Positions 55,640 through 64,000 of a stretch of 64,000 bases of DNA are shown here, piece by piece. Position 1 is the first letter of the stretch. The number at the start of each line of letters is the position of its first letter. The position numbers and the translations under genes were made by a program. The DNA comes from SAR202 cluster bacterium bin127 (GTDB taxonomy: Bacteria > Chloroflexota > Dehalococcoidia > Lucifugimonadales > Lucifugimonadaceae). The notes under the pieces were generated by a model. It saw only the letters and a program-made list of their open reading frames with translations, ran no database searches and was not told the origin of the DNA. The stretch is from positions 124,001-188,000 of the forward strand of contig MPNN01000005.1 in NCBI GenBank assembly GCA_002239045.1. The letters run 5' to 3'.

Positions 55640-58600
55640 CTGGCAATGCGTCTAAGAAGTGCAGAGTTTGAGTACGATCCAAGTACGGATGAGCGAACTG
55701 GTTGCGGTAACTTCGCAAACACCCGTAGCAACTCTTCTCGCAACCGCAACTACCGTCCACTCGTTCGCGGGTATTAGCGACCATTCGGGCAAATACGTCA
55801 GGTTCTGTTATCTGAGAAACTAACCCTGCGCCACCTGGAACGTTGTCATACAGCACAATGGCTGCTTGTTGTGCAACATTGCCGCCGGTGATTGTTACGT
55901 TGAGATCCGTATCTGGCACGTCGAGTGTCTCGGCGGCCCCCAAAGCAATAGCGTACGCCAAGGAGTAGGCTTCCCATTCGTCGGTTAAGTCAGGAAACTG
56001 CATCCGAACGACATCGGTAACCAGCTCGTGCCCCAGTGAGTATCTGCCGAGAGTGCCGTTGCATCCGGTCTTATCGGGGGATTTGTGCGCACGCTTCGGA
56101 CTGGTCATGTGGGTGCCGCACGATAGGCAGACGAAGAAGCCTCGGCGTTCCTTGCCTTCGCATAGGATGACCAGCGTTCCCGGCATCGCCTCGGTGACGA
56201 CTACCCCGTACAGTTCGATTTCTCGGTCTGCTCCAGGATCGTCAAATCCCTTGAAAAATGGCCGGGTAGTATACAGGCGCTCGGATCGCCTCTGAGGTTG
56301 GCGAGGGCGTTCGAAAATCGGCGTTACGAATCCGAATATCGGTTGGAGGTATTTTGCCGAGGTGTTGTCGCTACTCAGTTCTCCTTCATCCCATTGCTTG
56401 AAGTCCAGTGCACTTGTGTAGCTGTAGGACTTGACCGGGAACTGCTTGCCGGAAACGGTCTTGACGCCGCACGACTTCCACTCCAACTTGTTGGCGACCA
56501 CCTTGCCGCCTGGCGCGTACTCGGCTATAGCCTGCGAGAGGTCCCGTTGCAACGAAACGCCGGCGCGACTGTAATCAGGCCGGGTATCCAGTTCGACGAC
56601 ATCCACCGGGAATCCGTACTTCGGAATTATCGCCTTTCGAGAAAGAAAATTCAACGTCCTTTCGCCGGCGATGGTTTTGATACGATTTTCTATCCTACTG
56701 GTGCCGCGATGATTTTCGAACGCGTCTCTTCGCATTTCCTCCATGCTCAGGTAGTCGGAACAGACTTCACTGGCAGCTAAGTCCAGCCGACTATCTGAGC
56801 CTGCGATCCCTTCTATCCATTCATCGCCGCTCAAGCCAACCGCGTCCCACATCGATTCGGGCACGGCGCCGGTGATCGAATCCTTCAATGTGAGGTTGTT
56901 CTTGCAGAATCGTTTCAGGTCTTCCATTGCCTGAGGGTTCTCCCAATCGACGATAAAATCTTTGACCGTGCTAAAGCGGTCTCTGTTGCCGGCTGCTTTG
57001 AAGAACGCCGAAAGCGCGATAGCGGTCATGTGTCGCGAGATGATCTTCTCGTTTCGGATTCGCAATCTTGGCGGGCTGATCTGCCCTTTGATCACGCGTT
57101 CCTCTGGCTCTGCGAAGTGGTACAAGTCGTGCGGATTGCGTTTGCAGTAGGTGATGGCGAGGGATGGCTCATCCCGACGACCGGCACGCCCGACACGCTG
57201 GGTGTAGTTGAATGGCTCGGGCGGCACGTTTCGCAAAAACACAACGTCCAAGTCGCCGAGATCGACACCCATCTCGAAAGTCGTGGAAGAACTGAGCAGA
57301 TGAATCTCTTGGCGTTTGAAAGACTCCTGACGGCTTCGCGCGGTGTCGGAATCGATCTGTGCGGTATGCTCTGCGGTTTTGAATTCCGCAGGTAGATCAT
57401 CGCTTTCGTACAAGACCCGGTAGTGATTCTGTGACAGACCGTTCTGGTCCGCCACCTTCAATGTCCCTGGACAGTTGTTGCGGAGGCAGACGTCGCGAAC
57501 GTTGTTAACGCTCACTCGCGCGCACGTGTTGCACTCCCAAATGTCCTCCCTCCCCGCGAGATCGATGCGCAACCAACGGGGATTCAGTCTGAAACTACCA
57601 TTTTCTTTACCGGGCAGAAGTATGCTGTCGGCATCAGATTGCTTTGATCTGTCATGGTCGCGTATCGTCGCCCAAACCTCTTTCATCAGCTTTTCTGAAG
57701 TCGCCCCGACCCATTCTCCATTGCCAATGAGCAACCGGCGCAGCAAATGCTTAACGATCGCCGACTGCGGGCCTCCCCACTCTCGAACGTTTTTGCGTTG
57801 GCGCGGCGACGAATTACTGTATGCCGCCTGTGTTCTTTGAGGCAGAAGTTCGGACCACGTCGGCGCAGTGGGAGTCTGTGGCAACTCCATGGCGAACCTG
57901 ATCCGGAACTCGTCAAGCAATAGTTGCAACAAAGATCGAGCTTCGGCGGCATCAAAATTCCAAGGAGCGCGTAGCAGCAAATCGGGAATCTCTAGATCAT
58001 CTGGCAGTCTGACGAACCATTTGACTAGGCCAACGCCAGCCAGTGACAGCCTCCTCTCATCTGACAATGCCTCGCGCAAGATGGCGGTAAGTACACACCG
58101 TTCCCTCGCTTCCGCGGTATCAGAGCCAGTGAACAGGTTCGCCCGCTCCCACTGCTTCGCCAGCCGGCTCTGTAGATCGTCGATGGAGAGACCTTCTCCA
58201 GAGACCGGATACTCATTGAGTGCACGGAGGATCAAGTTCCGATCTCTCAACTTGTTATATGTGTCTTCGGCGTACCAAGCGAAGAATGCGGCTTCTTGGC
58301 GACTGTCTGCGAACGCCAGCACCTTGCGTCGGTCTTTCGGCAACAGTTCATGCAACGCTGTAGCAATGACCGCATTGGGACCATCGGAGCCATGCACAAT
58401 CTCCTGAACCGGATCTCCGATACCGCCCCGTTGGTAATCGCATGTTTCACACTTACTCAGTTGATCAGGGTTATCTTTGTGCGGCGGACACTTCTTAACG
58501 GAAATTGACGCTCCGCATCCACAGGCAGATCGCGTGGTAGAAAGCGCGCCGCATCGGCGGCACAATTCGTGCGTCGCGCCTGTACCATTTTGGACCGGTA

Positions 58601-59873
58601 CGTAGTATTCGACTCCGAAATCGGTCTGACTCGGGTCGCGAACGGCCTCGGTAATCTTGCCGTTGGAATCCTTCCCGACGTAGTAGTGCTGACCGCACTC
58701 CTGGCACAAAGCGATCTCTAGGGGCTCGGAAGGTCTCCCGTCTTCTTCGCGAGTCCCGCTGCGATTCAGGACCACCGAATCTTTTCCGTTTTCGTGCACG
58801 AGGAACGCGCCCTCGAGCGCTCGCATAAACGCGTGATTGCGATGTGCAGGCTCGGAATCCTGCTGCGATTTCAGGCTGGCGAAGAAAACTCCCTGCTCAG
58901 TAACCGGTTCACCGAACAACTCTTGGGCAAACTCCGCGACACCATTCTTGGAATCCGCGCCTGTTCCAGATGCTAGGGTGGCGCTGGTGGCGATGCACCG
59001 AAAATCCTCCGTTCGTCCGGCCTCGTGTAGGCGCTGTTTGAGACGACGCACCAACATTCCCATCTCGATGCCCCTCGTGCCCCGATACTGGTGTGCTTCG
59101 TCCAACACGATGAAGCGCCAATTCGTACCCCCGCCATCGTCGAATAGCGGACTGTCTTCCGGTCGAATAAGGAGATACTCCAACATCGAGTAGTTGGTCA
59201 AGAGGATGTGAGGAGGATTAACCCGCATCTCTTCACGAAAAACTAACTCGCCCACTAATCGTCCCTCCTCGCGTTGGGCAGCGTTCCGATAGTTGTCTCG
59301 CCCATTTTCCGGTGTTTGACCGATGTACTGCCCGAACGTGGGTTGAAATCCGGAGCTTGCGTCTTTCAATGTCTGACATATGTCACCTAAGCGTCGAAGT
59401 TGGTCGTTGGCAAGGGCGTTCATGGGGTAAAGCACCATGGCTCGCACGCCGGGATTGCTGAGTTCTCCGTCCAAGTACTGCTGATACAGATCGAACAGGA
59501 TCGGATACAGAAAACACTCCGTCTTCCCGCTGGCAGTTCCCGTTGCGACTACCACGTTCAGATCTTTACCACATGCCGCGTTGATGGATTGCACTTGGTG
59601 TGCGTAGAGCGGTGCGTCCAACAGCGCCGGCGCTAACTCGTCGACTCGCCCCGGGAAGTAAAGTTCCGCCAGTTCCTGCGCGCTCGCTCCTTTCTCAAAC
59701 GCTGGTGTCACCTCAGAAATCGGGCCTTTGGTAAGCTCGCCTTCACCGGCAAGCGCCGCGCTGAACGACTCGCGCAGATGTTGATCCTTGAAGTAGAACG
59801 ATGTCTTCAAGTAACTTTTGTAACGCTGTTCAATAGTTGTGACCCATTGATCGATGTCATTGGCGTTGGGCAT
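55632..59873 (-). CDS. DEAH-box helicase with zinc fingers and DUF1998
   Basis: 1413 residues. Motif I TGTASGKTE near 111-119, DEAH at 258-261, SATL near 297-300, then CQECGQ, CRRCGA, CGCG and CETCDY zinc ribbons. Motifs V/VI follow (TTFEMGVDLGDLDVVFLRN, FNYTQRVGRAGRRDE). The C-terminal DUF1998 region has YDNVPGGAGLV near 1342-1352 and a Cys set CGCEKSCYGCLRSYRN from 1376. DUF1998 helicases occur in MrfA-type repair and in defence systems such as DISARM and Druantia. It overlaps the upstream gene by 17 bases, which contain a possible AAGGAG site. Confidence 0.93.
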   Translation of the reverse strand: MPNANDIDQWVTTIEQRYKSYLKTSFYFKDQHLRESFSAALAGEGELTKGPISEVTPAFEKGASAQELAELYFPGRVDELAPALLDAPLYAHQVQSINAACGKDLNVVVATGTASGKTECFLYPILFDLYQQYLDGELSNPGVRAMVLYPMNALANDQLRRLGDICQTLKDASSGFQPTFGQYIGQTPENGRDNYRNAAQREEGRLVGELVFREEMRVNPPHILLTNYSMLEYLLIRPEDSPLFDDGGGTNWRFIVLDEAHQYRGTRGIEMGMLVRRLKQRLHEAGRTEDFRCIATSATLASGTGADSKNGVAEFAQELFGEPVTEQGVFFASLKSQQDSEPAHRNHAFMRALEGAFLVHENGKDSVVLNRSGTREEDGRPSEPLEIALCQECGQHYYVGKDSNGKITEAVRDPSQTDFGVEYYVPVQNGTGATHELCRRCGALSTTRSACGCGASISVKKCPPHKDNPDQLSKCETCDYQRGGIGDPVQEIVHGSDGPNAVIATALHELLPKDRRKVLAFADSRQEAAFFAWYAEDTYNKLRDRNLILRALNEYPVSGEGLSIDDLQSRLAKQWERANLFTGSDTAEARERCVLTAILREALSDERRLSLAGVGLVKWFVRLPDDLEIPDLLLRAPWNFDAAEARSLLQLLLDEFRIRFAMELPQTPTAPTWSELLPQRTQAAYSNSSPRQRKNVREWGGPQSAIVKHLLRRLLIGNGEWVGATSEKLMKEVWATIRDHDRSKQSDADSILLPGKENGSFRLNPRWLRIDLAGREDIWECNTCARVSVNNVRDVCLRNNCPGTLKVADQNGLSQNHYRVLYESDDLPAEFKTAEHTAQIDSDTARSRQESFKRQEIHLLSSSTTFEMGVDLGDLDVVFLRNVPPEPFNYTQRVGRAGRRDEPSLAITYCKRNPHDLYHFAEPEERVIKGQISPPRLRIRNEKIISRHMTAIALSAFFKAAGNRDRFSTVKDFIVDWENPQAMEDLKRFCKNNLTLKDSITGAVPESMWDAVGLSGDEWIEGIAGSDSRLDLAASEVCSDYLSMEEMRRDAFENHRGTSRIENRIKTIAGERTLNFLSRKAIIPKYGFPVDVVELDTRPDYSRAGVSLQRDLSQAIAEYAPGGKVVANKLEWKSCGVKTVSGKQFPVKSYSYTSALDFKQWDEGELSSDNTSAKYLQPIFGFVTPIFERPRQPQRRSERLYTTRPFFKGFDDPGADREIELYGVVVTEAMPGTLVILCEGKERRGFFVCLSCGTHMTSPKRAHKSPDKTGCNGTLGRYSLGHELVTDVVRMQFPDLTDEWEAYSLAYAIALGAAETLDVPDTDLNVTITGGNVAQQAAIVLYDNVPGGAGLVSQITEPDVFARMVANTRERVDGSCGCEKSCYGCLRSYRNQFAHPYLDRTQTLHFLDALPAK

Positions 59874-62391
59874 GTACCTTCACTCCTTCGAGGGCCCTTA
59901 CGTTGTCAGTGTGTTTACTACGCCGGCGGGTATCGACGCGTATCCCGAGCTTTTTCGCTTCTCGGGCATCTAGATGTGCGCTTTTTAGCTCGTAACGACT
60001 GAAACCTCTTCCCTTCCTGCGTCCTTGTTTTGCGCGCCTGACGCGCGCCACGAGATTCATCGTAGGAGGTAGCACGATGATGGTCAAAGCTTGTGTTACG
60101 TCATCCATACCGCGAACCTTTAACCTCAGCGTGAACGTCTCGGTTCTTTCCGGTGAGACGTGCCCACCGCCCTCTGGTTCTACGGTCCCTATATCAGGAT
60201 AGATCGCGACACCGTCTGTCTCTGCATTGCGAGTCATCCAACGCACATATGTGTCTTCGCCAACGATAATGGATGCCTGATCTGCCGAGAATGAAACGAT
60301 TTCAGGTGCCTGATCAGCGAGAATGTGGATGGGAGTCAACACGGTTTCATCGCATCTGAAGTTGAAGCATGCGTTTTCGTATGGATGTAGTTCAATCTCC
60401 TCGTAATCGATGAAACTACTGAGCGGCACTTCCACACATATCCATCCGTCAGGGGCTTTTCGAATGTGGAAAGTCTGATTCAAGTCTTCGCCGAATCCCG
60501 CTGTTATTCTGTTTTTGGATGATGGGAGTCGAATCTCCAAAATTGCATCGATTCTTTCTCGAAACTCTTGGCGCGACATGCTCAACGGAGTAGCGCGCCA
60601 TTCGGTTTGGGCGGTGTCAGATCGCGAGATGCGCCACCAGAAACGCGGCAGGCGGATCACCACGTCAGTATCGCCATAGTCGGATTGCAACGTCCAACTA
60701 GTCGCGTCGTCGGCAGCGATAGTGGCTACAGTTACCATTCCGTCGTGGGCAACGGTAGCTTGGGGATAGTCGGTAGCTGGCACGGGACGAATCGTGATAT
60801 TGTCGCGTCCCACGAAACGTATGCTGGCCGGCGGGTGTCCGTCTGGCTTGGGAGGCAGTAACGTGTCAGACAGATACGGCTTGCCGTTGACCTGTATCTC
60901 GTTCAATTCAGCGAAGTAGCGGAAATTTCCACTATCGACCATCGAGCCGAATTCGTCATAAACTCGGAGAAAGAACCTCCCTTGTCGGCCGCCCAAGACA
61001 TTCGCCAAGTTACGCTCTGCGGGTTTGAAATTCGTCCCAGCCCAGCCGTCTTGCTTTTCCTCGCCTATACGTGCCCAGACGACACTAGGGTCGCAGATCA
61101 AGTCTGGCGGGTTCTTGACAAACAGTTCGCCGTCGTCGGAGTCATCGAACACACGTGAACCGTTCAGAGCGATGCGCACATTGCTCAACGGGAGGATATT
61201 CTCCTTGAAACCGCCTAATTGCTGCTGTTCGTCGCCTTGGGTCGAGAAGAAGTGAGCCCGAAAATCCGGCGCGGAACACGCCTCTGGCTCCACAGGAGCG
61301 CTACCCGTCCTTGTCCATTTTTTTGGAGCACACACGATGAAGTCGCCCTGCGTGATGACTGATACCTTGTTTCCGATTCCTTCCCAGTTCCGACGCATCT
61401 TGAATATCAGAGGCTCGTCAGTAAACAGTGCTATCTCGCTTTCGGATCCATCCGCATATTGGATTGAAAGAGTACAGGAGCAGTCCGTAATAAGGTACTC
61501 ATCGTTTTCGGATGGTAGGGGCGTGTTGTCCTGGAGCACCTGGGCGACATTGCACTCTGAGGGTACTGTCAGAACTATGCTCCAAAGCCCAGGCGTATCC
61601 TGACGGCAGATCAATTCAGGGCTTAGAGTTGGAGTTCGGTTTTTGGACACCGCGACACCGCGGTTTCGAGGACTGAACGAAGAACGTCGTCCCGGGAATC
61701 GACGCGGGGCAGTCGACCGACTACGTGATCTGAGTTCCGTATCTTCGTCGGCATTAGGTTCAGTTACGGTCTGCTCAACTGCCTCGTCTTTTTTCGGGGC
61801 AGGGTCAACCGCTGTGCTCGTTGTTGTCGGGGATGTCGGTAGGTCTTCGTCGTCGGTATCGGCTTCTATGTTTGGTTCGACTACAGCATCTATTGTTGGT
61901 CGCTCGTCATCATCGCCGTTCTCATCGGATGCACCGGAATTTTCTAACGAATTACTCGAAGGGCTATCTTGTGAATCTGGTTCATTTCCCGCATCGTCTT
62001 CTGCATTAAATTCCGTATTGGGTAGTCCTTCTATCTTTGGATCGTCTAGGTCTGGCTTGTCTGATGAGGGAGTGTTGGGAAATGTCGGTGATGAAGAATG
62101 TTGCGTAAACTCGTCGGTCAAAGGTTGTTGCGACACTTGAGGCGGTTTGGAGTTCGGCTGACTGGCCTCATCGGTATCACCTTGCTCGTCACCACATGGC
62201 GATTGTTGATTGGCAACATTGGAGTCTGCTCTGTTGGTTTTCGGTTCCGGTTCTGGGTCGCCCTCATGCAGGTTATCGGGCTTTGCCGCTGGTCTTTGAA
62301 CGGTGGTCGGAGGGTGAATGCGCGATTCGATGGATCGCCCGCGGAGGCGACCCCAGATTCGTGCAATCCAAGAACTGACAGTGTTTATCAA
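59857..62391 (-). CDS. Unknown protein with Ig-like and eL13-like C-terminal domains
   Basis: 844 residues. The first 35 have a short amphipathic helix. Residues about 35-240 are disordered and acidic, with Ser/Pro/Asp/Glu runs, ending in an Arg/Ser-rich stretch. The middle is beta-rich and unrecognised. About 695-777 is Ig-like (VRWMTRNAETDGVAIYPDIG). The last 67 residues are basic and resemble the start of archaeal/eukaryotic ribosomal protein eL13 (GRGFSRYELK then AKKLGIRVDTRRR). It has no membrane segment. It overlaps the helicase gene, so the two form one operon. Function unknown. Confidence 0.85.
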   Translation of the reverse strand: MINTVSSWIARIWGRLRGRSIESRIHPPTTVQRPAAKPDNLHEGDPEPEPKTNRADSNVANQQSPCGDEQGDTDEASQPNSKPPQVSQQPLTDEFTQHSSSPTFPNTPSSDKPDLDDPKIEGLPNTEFNAEDDAGNEPDSQDSPSSNSLENSGASDENGDDDERPTIDAVVEPNIEADTDDEDLPTSPTTTSTAVDPAPKKDEAVEQTVTEPNADEDTELRSRSRSTAPRRFPGRRSSFSPRNRGVAVSKNRTPTLSPELICRQDTPGLWSIVLTVPSECNVAQVLQDNTPLPSENDEYLITDCSCTLSIQYADGSESEIALFTDEPLIFKMRRNWEGIGNKVSVITQGDFIVCAPKKWTRTGSAPVEPEACSAPDFRAHFFSTQGDEQQQLGGFKENILPLSNVRIALNGSRVFDDSDDGELFVKNPPDLICDPSVVWARIGEEKQDGWAGTNFKPAERNLANVLGGRQGRFFLRVYDEFGSMVDSGNFRYFAELNEIQVNGKPYLSDTLLPPKPDGHPPASIRFVGRDNITIRPVPATDYPQATVAHDGMVTVATIAADDATSWTLQSDYGDTDVVIRLPRFWWRISRSDTAQTEWRATPLSMSRQEFRERIDAILEIRLPSSKNRITAGFGEDLNQTFHIRKAPDGWICVEVPLSSFIDYEEIELHPYENACFNFRCDETVLTPIHILADQAPEIVSFSADQASIIVGEDTYVRWMTRNAETDGVAIYPDIGTVEPEGGGHVSPERTETFTLRLKVRGMDDVTQALTIIVLPPTMNLVARVRRAKQGRRKGRGFSRYELKSAHLDAREAKKLGIRVDTRRRSKHTDNVRALEGVKVHAQRQ

Positions 62392-62472
62392 TTTTGCGTG
62401 CGTTTGGCCCTACTGCGTCCGCGAACGTCACGGACAGAACTAACAATACACGCATCCAGCAACTCGGAGAGG

Positions 62473-62547
62473 TGGCTCCCGAGACAGGATTCGAACCTGT
62501 GGCCCGCTGATTAACAGTCAGCTGCTCTACCGCTGAGCTACTCGGGA
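62473..62547 (-). tRNA. tRNA-Asn(GTT)
   Basis: Cloverleaf with acceptor TCCCGAG/CTCGGGA, D-arm GCTC-AGCGGTA-GAGC, anticodon loop CTGTTAA (GTT, reads AAC/AAU), T-arm ACAGG-TTCGAAT-CCTGT and an encoded CCA. Its 3' end points at the helicase cassette 81 bases away. Confidence 0.95.
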
Positions 62548-62671
62548 ACGTGAGGACGTTGGGCATGATACCCAAAATCTGATTCTAACGCACGCCAATC
62601 TGTCGTTCAATGCTTCGTCGCGTCCGCGATTAAGGTTACGAGACGGCGAATCGATCAATGGGGAGGACCAT

Positions 62672-63721
62672 GTGAGCATGTCGACGTTCAAGTTGTGGGC
62701 AGGCGGTGATGCCCATGTGGGTACTGATTTGGAGCGTGGCGGTCGGCGGAGTTTGGCAGAGGCGCTTCTGCAGTCGGAGCGCGGAGGCGATGAAGGCGGC
62801 CCGCCGTTCGATTGGGACATCATGCTTGACGTGGGCGATCTGTCGGGTTCGCAGACTCCTCCGGATGATGAAGAAGGGGCGGAGGTGGTAAGTCAGTACT
62901 CGTTGTCGACGAAGCATGGTCGTGAGGATTTCTACAACCTAGTTGGCAATCACGACGCCAGCGGCGCGAATGAGGATAGGCAGTGGTGGTTCAGGAAATG
63001 GGTGGACCCCACCGGCGAGAACTCGGAATATTCTGGAGTTCACGCAGATCGACGACCGTATCCGGTCGAAGGAACGTGGGAGCGATATTCGTTTCAAGCC
63101 GGCAACATCCTCTTTTTGGTGATGGGTGACCGAAATGACGGTGGCCCGCCGGTGGGAAGAGGCGTGCGTGGTGGGTATCCGGCAGGCGCGGTTACTCGCG
63201 AGACCTTCGAGTGGTGGAGAGAGAATGTCGAAGCAAATCCCGACAAAATTATTGTGTCGGTGCATCACCACATGCTGAAGGAGACGACGGTGGCATCGGG
63301 ACCTTGGGAGGGCGTCGACGGTGGATATCACGGTCGGTTTGAGGACGGCGCACCGATCGGAGCGTCCTACCTCTACTTCGTAGATGACGTTCCAGATGCG
63401 CAGGCCTTCGAGAAGCATCTAGCCGAGAATCCGGGTGCGATCGATATATGGATCGGCGGACATACTCATACCAACCCGGACGATACCTACGGCGGGCGCT
63501 CGCATATCGAGCAAAAGTGGGGCGTGACCTTTATCAACGTATCTGCGATTTCGAGGTATCACGGCCACAAAAACATCTCAATGAGCCGTTTGTTGACCTT
63601 CACCGAAGATGTCGCCGAGGTAAACGTGAAGTGCTACCTCCACATGAGCGACTTCGCACCGCAAGGGTGGTACGGAAGGGCGGAGCGAACGGTGCCATTG
63701 CGGATGCCATTTACGAGGTGA
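62672..63721 (+). CDS. Calcineurin-like metallophosphoesterase
   Basis: 349 residues. Metal-site motifs in order: GGDAHVG (DxH), LDVGDLSG, LVGNHDASG, VSVHHHML and GGHTHTNP. GTG 62672 follows a GGGAGG site; ATG 62678 is two codons later. No signal peptide, so probably cytosolic. Substrate not determined: nucleotides, phosphodiesters or phosphoproteins are all possible. It is convergent with the VOC gene, eight bases apart. Confidence 0.92.
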   Translation: MSMSTFKLWAGGDAHVGTDLERGGRRSLAEALLQSERGGDEGGPPFDWDIMLDVGDLSGSQTPPDDEEGAEVVSQYSLSTKHGREDFYNLVGNHDASGANEDRQWWFRKWVDPTGENSEYSGVHADRRPYPVEGTWERYSFQAGNILFLVMGDRNDGGPPVGRGVRGGYPAGAVTRETFEWWRENVEANPDKIIVSVHHHMLKETTVASGPWEGVDGGYHGRFEDGAPIGASYLYFVDDVPDAQAFEKHLAENPGAIDIWIGGHTHTNPDDTYGGRSHIEQKWGVTFINVSAISRYHGHKNISMSRLLTFTEDVAEVNVKCYLHMSDFAPQGWYGRAERTVPLRMPFTR

Positions 63722-63729
63722 TGTTCGAT

Positions 63730-64000
63730 TCAGGCTACCGTTTGCCGAAGTTCGAAGCCGTTTCCCTCGCTGTCCTTACAACTCGCGAGGCGCACCGGGA
63801 TGTTGCCGCTAGGCTCGCGCAACTCAACCAACCGACCGCCAAATCGAATGATGGCCGACAGAACCTCCTCGATGCTGTCGACCTCAAGGTTCAATCCGGC
63901 CTGCGGAACGAGCCGTTCGCAGATCTCTGCCTCTGATGAGATGTGTAGCGCAAGTTCCATTCCGCCGATATCCAGAGTGGACCAACCTGGCGAATCTACC
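63730..64000 (-). CDS. VOC (glyoxalase-fold) protein, C-terminal part
   Basis: The frame is open to the window end, where the gene is cut; its start lies beyond. DSPGWSTLDIGGMELALHI, then the end IPVRLASCKDSEGNGFELRQ is the closing strand of the vicinal oxygen chelate fold with its metal-ligand Glu. Possible roles include glyoxalase or resistance to a small molecule. Internal ATG 63960 is not the true start. Confidence 0.82.
   Translation of the reverse strand, partial: VDSPGWSTLDIGGMELALHISSEAEICERLVPQAGLNLEVDSIEEVLSAIIRFGGRLVELREPSGNIPVRLASCKDSEGNGFELRQTVA

Noticed and set aside
63448..63936. Plus-strand 162-codon frame past the phosphoesterase
   Set aside because: It is out of frame within the phosphoesterase and antisense to the VOC gene, which has clear family motifs.

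Overview
The window reads as chromosomal DNA from a free-living bacterium. Chloroflexota, possibly a SAR202/Dehalococcoidia-like lineage, is my inference. It rests on gene content and style: paired DUF1501/DUF1800 proteins, a Pro/Thr-linker lipoprotein, many TTG/GTG starts, FN3 proteins and dispersed short palindromes. No 16S gene is present, so this was not tested. There is no prophage, transposase or CRISPR array.

1-12.7 kb is mostly housekeeping: the end of a pdxA-family gene, a three-gene ABC-2 exporter, proC, rplS, priA, def, secD-secF, nfo and a small zincin. 12.7-19.1 kb is one minus-strand run: ychF, an unknown gene, hemW, a methyltransferase, selB and a small unknown gene overlapping selB. 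19.3-34.5 kb holds holA, a TPR lipoprotein, a methyltransferase, an aminotransferase, an MmcB-like nuclease-fold gene, a divergent FtsZ-like gene, an epimerase, an RDD membrane protein, a thioredoxin/NHL selenoprotein, a YyaL-type gene, an FmdB-type zinc ribbon, dtd, nadC, yebC, khpA and rpsP.

34.5-38.1 kb has repeat-rich spacers around a moaD-moaE fusion, a second ABC-2 exporter and tRNA-Ser(GCT). 38.3-45.8 kb is a complete assimilatory nitrate module on the minus strand (nasA, nirB, nirD, hemD, nitrate porter). The MoaD-MoaE fusion can serve molybdopterin for NasA, and HemD can feed siroheme for NirB. 46.1-55.0 kb carries surface or secreted-type genes: FN3 proteins, an unknown exported protein, a metzincin-like protein, an NHL protein, DUF1501 and DUF1800. 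55.2-55.6 kb is gene debris. 55.6-62.4 kb is a two-gene cassette next to tRNA-Asn: a protein with a disordered N-terminus, an Ig-like domain and an eL13-like C-terminus, overlapping a 1413-residue DEAH/DUF1998 helicase. The window closes with a metallophosphoesterase and a partial VOC protein.

Two results stand out. First, the thioredoxin/NHL gene has an in-frame TGA exactly where its family has a redox cysteine. A good bacterial SECIS hairpin follows it, and selB lies 13 kb away. Second, the helicase cassette has the layout of a defence system, but its partner protein has an architecture I do not recognise.
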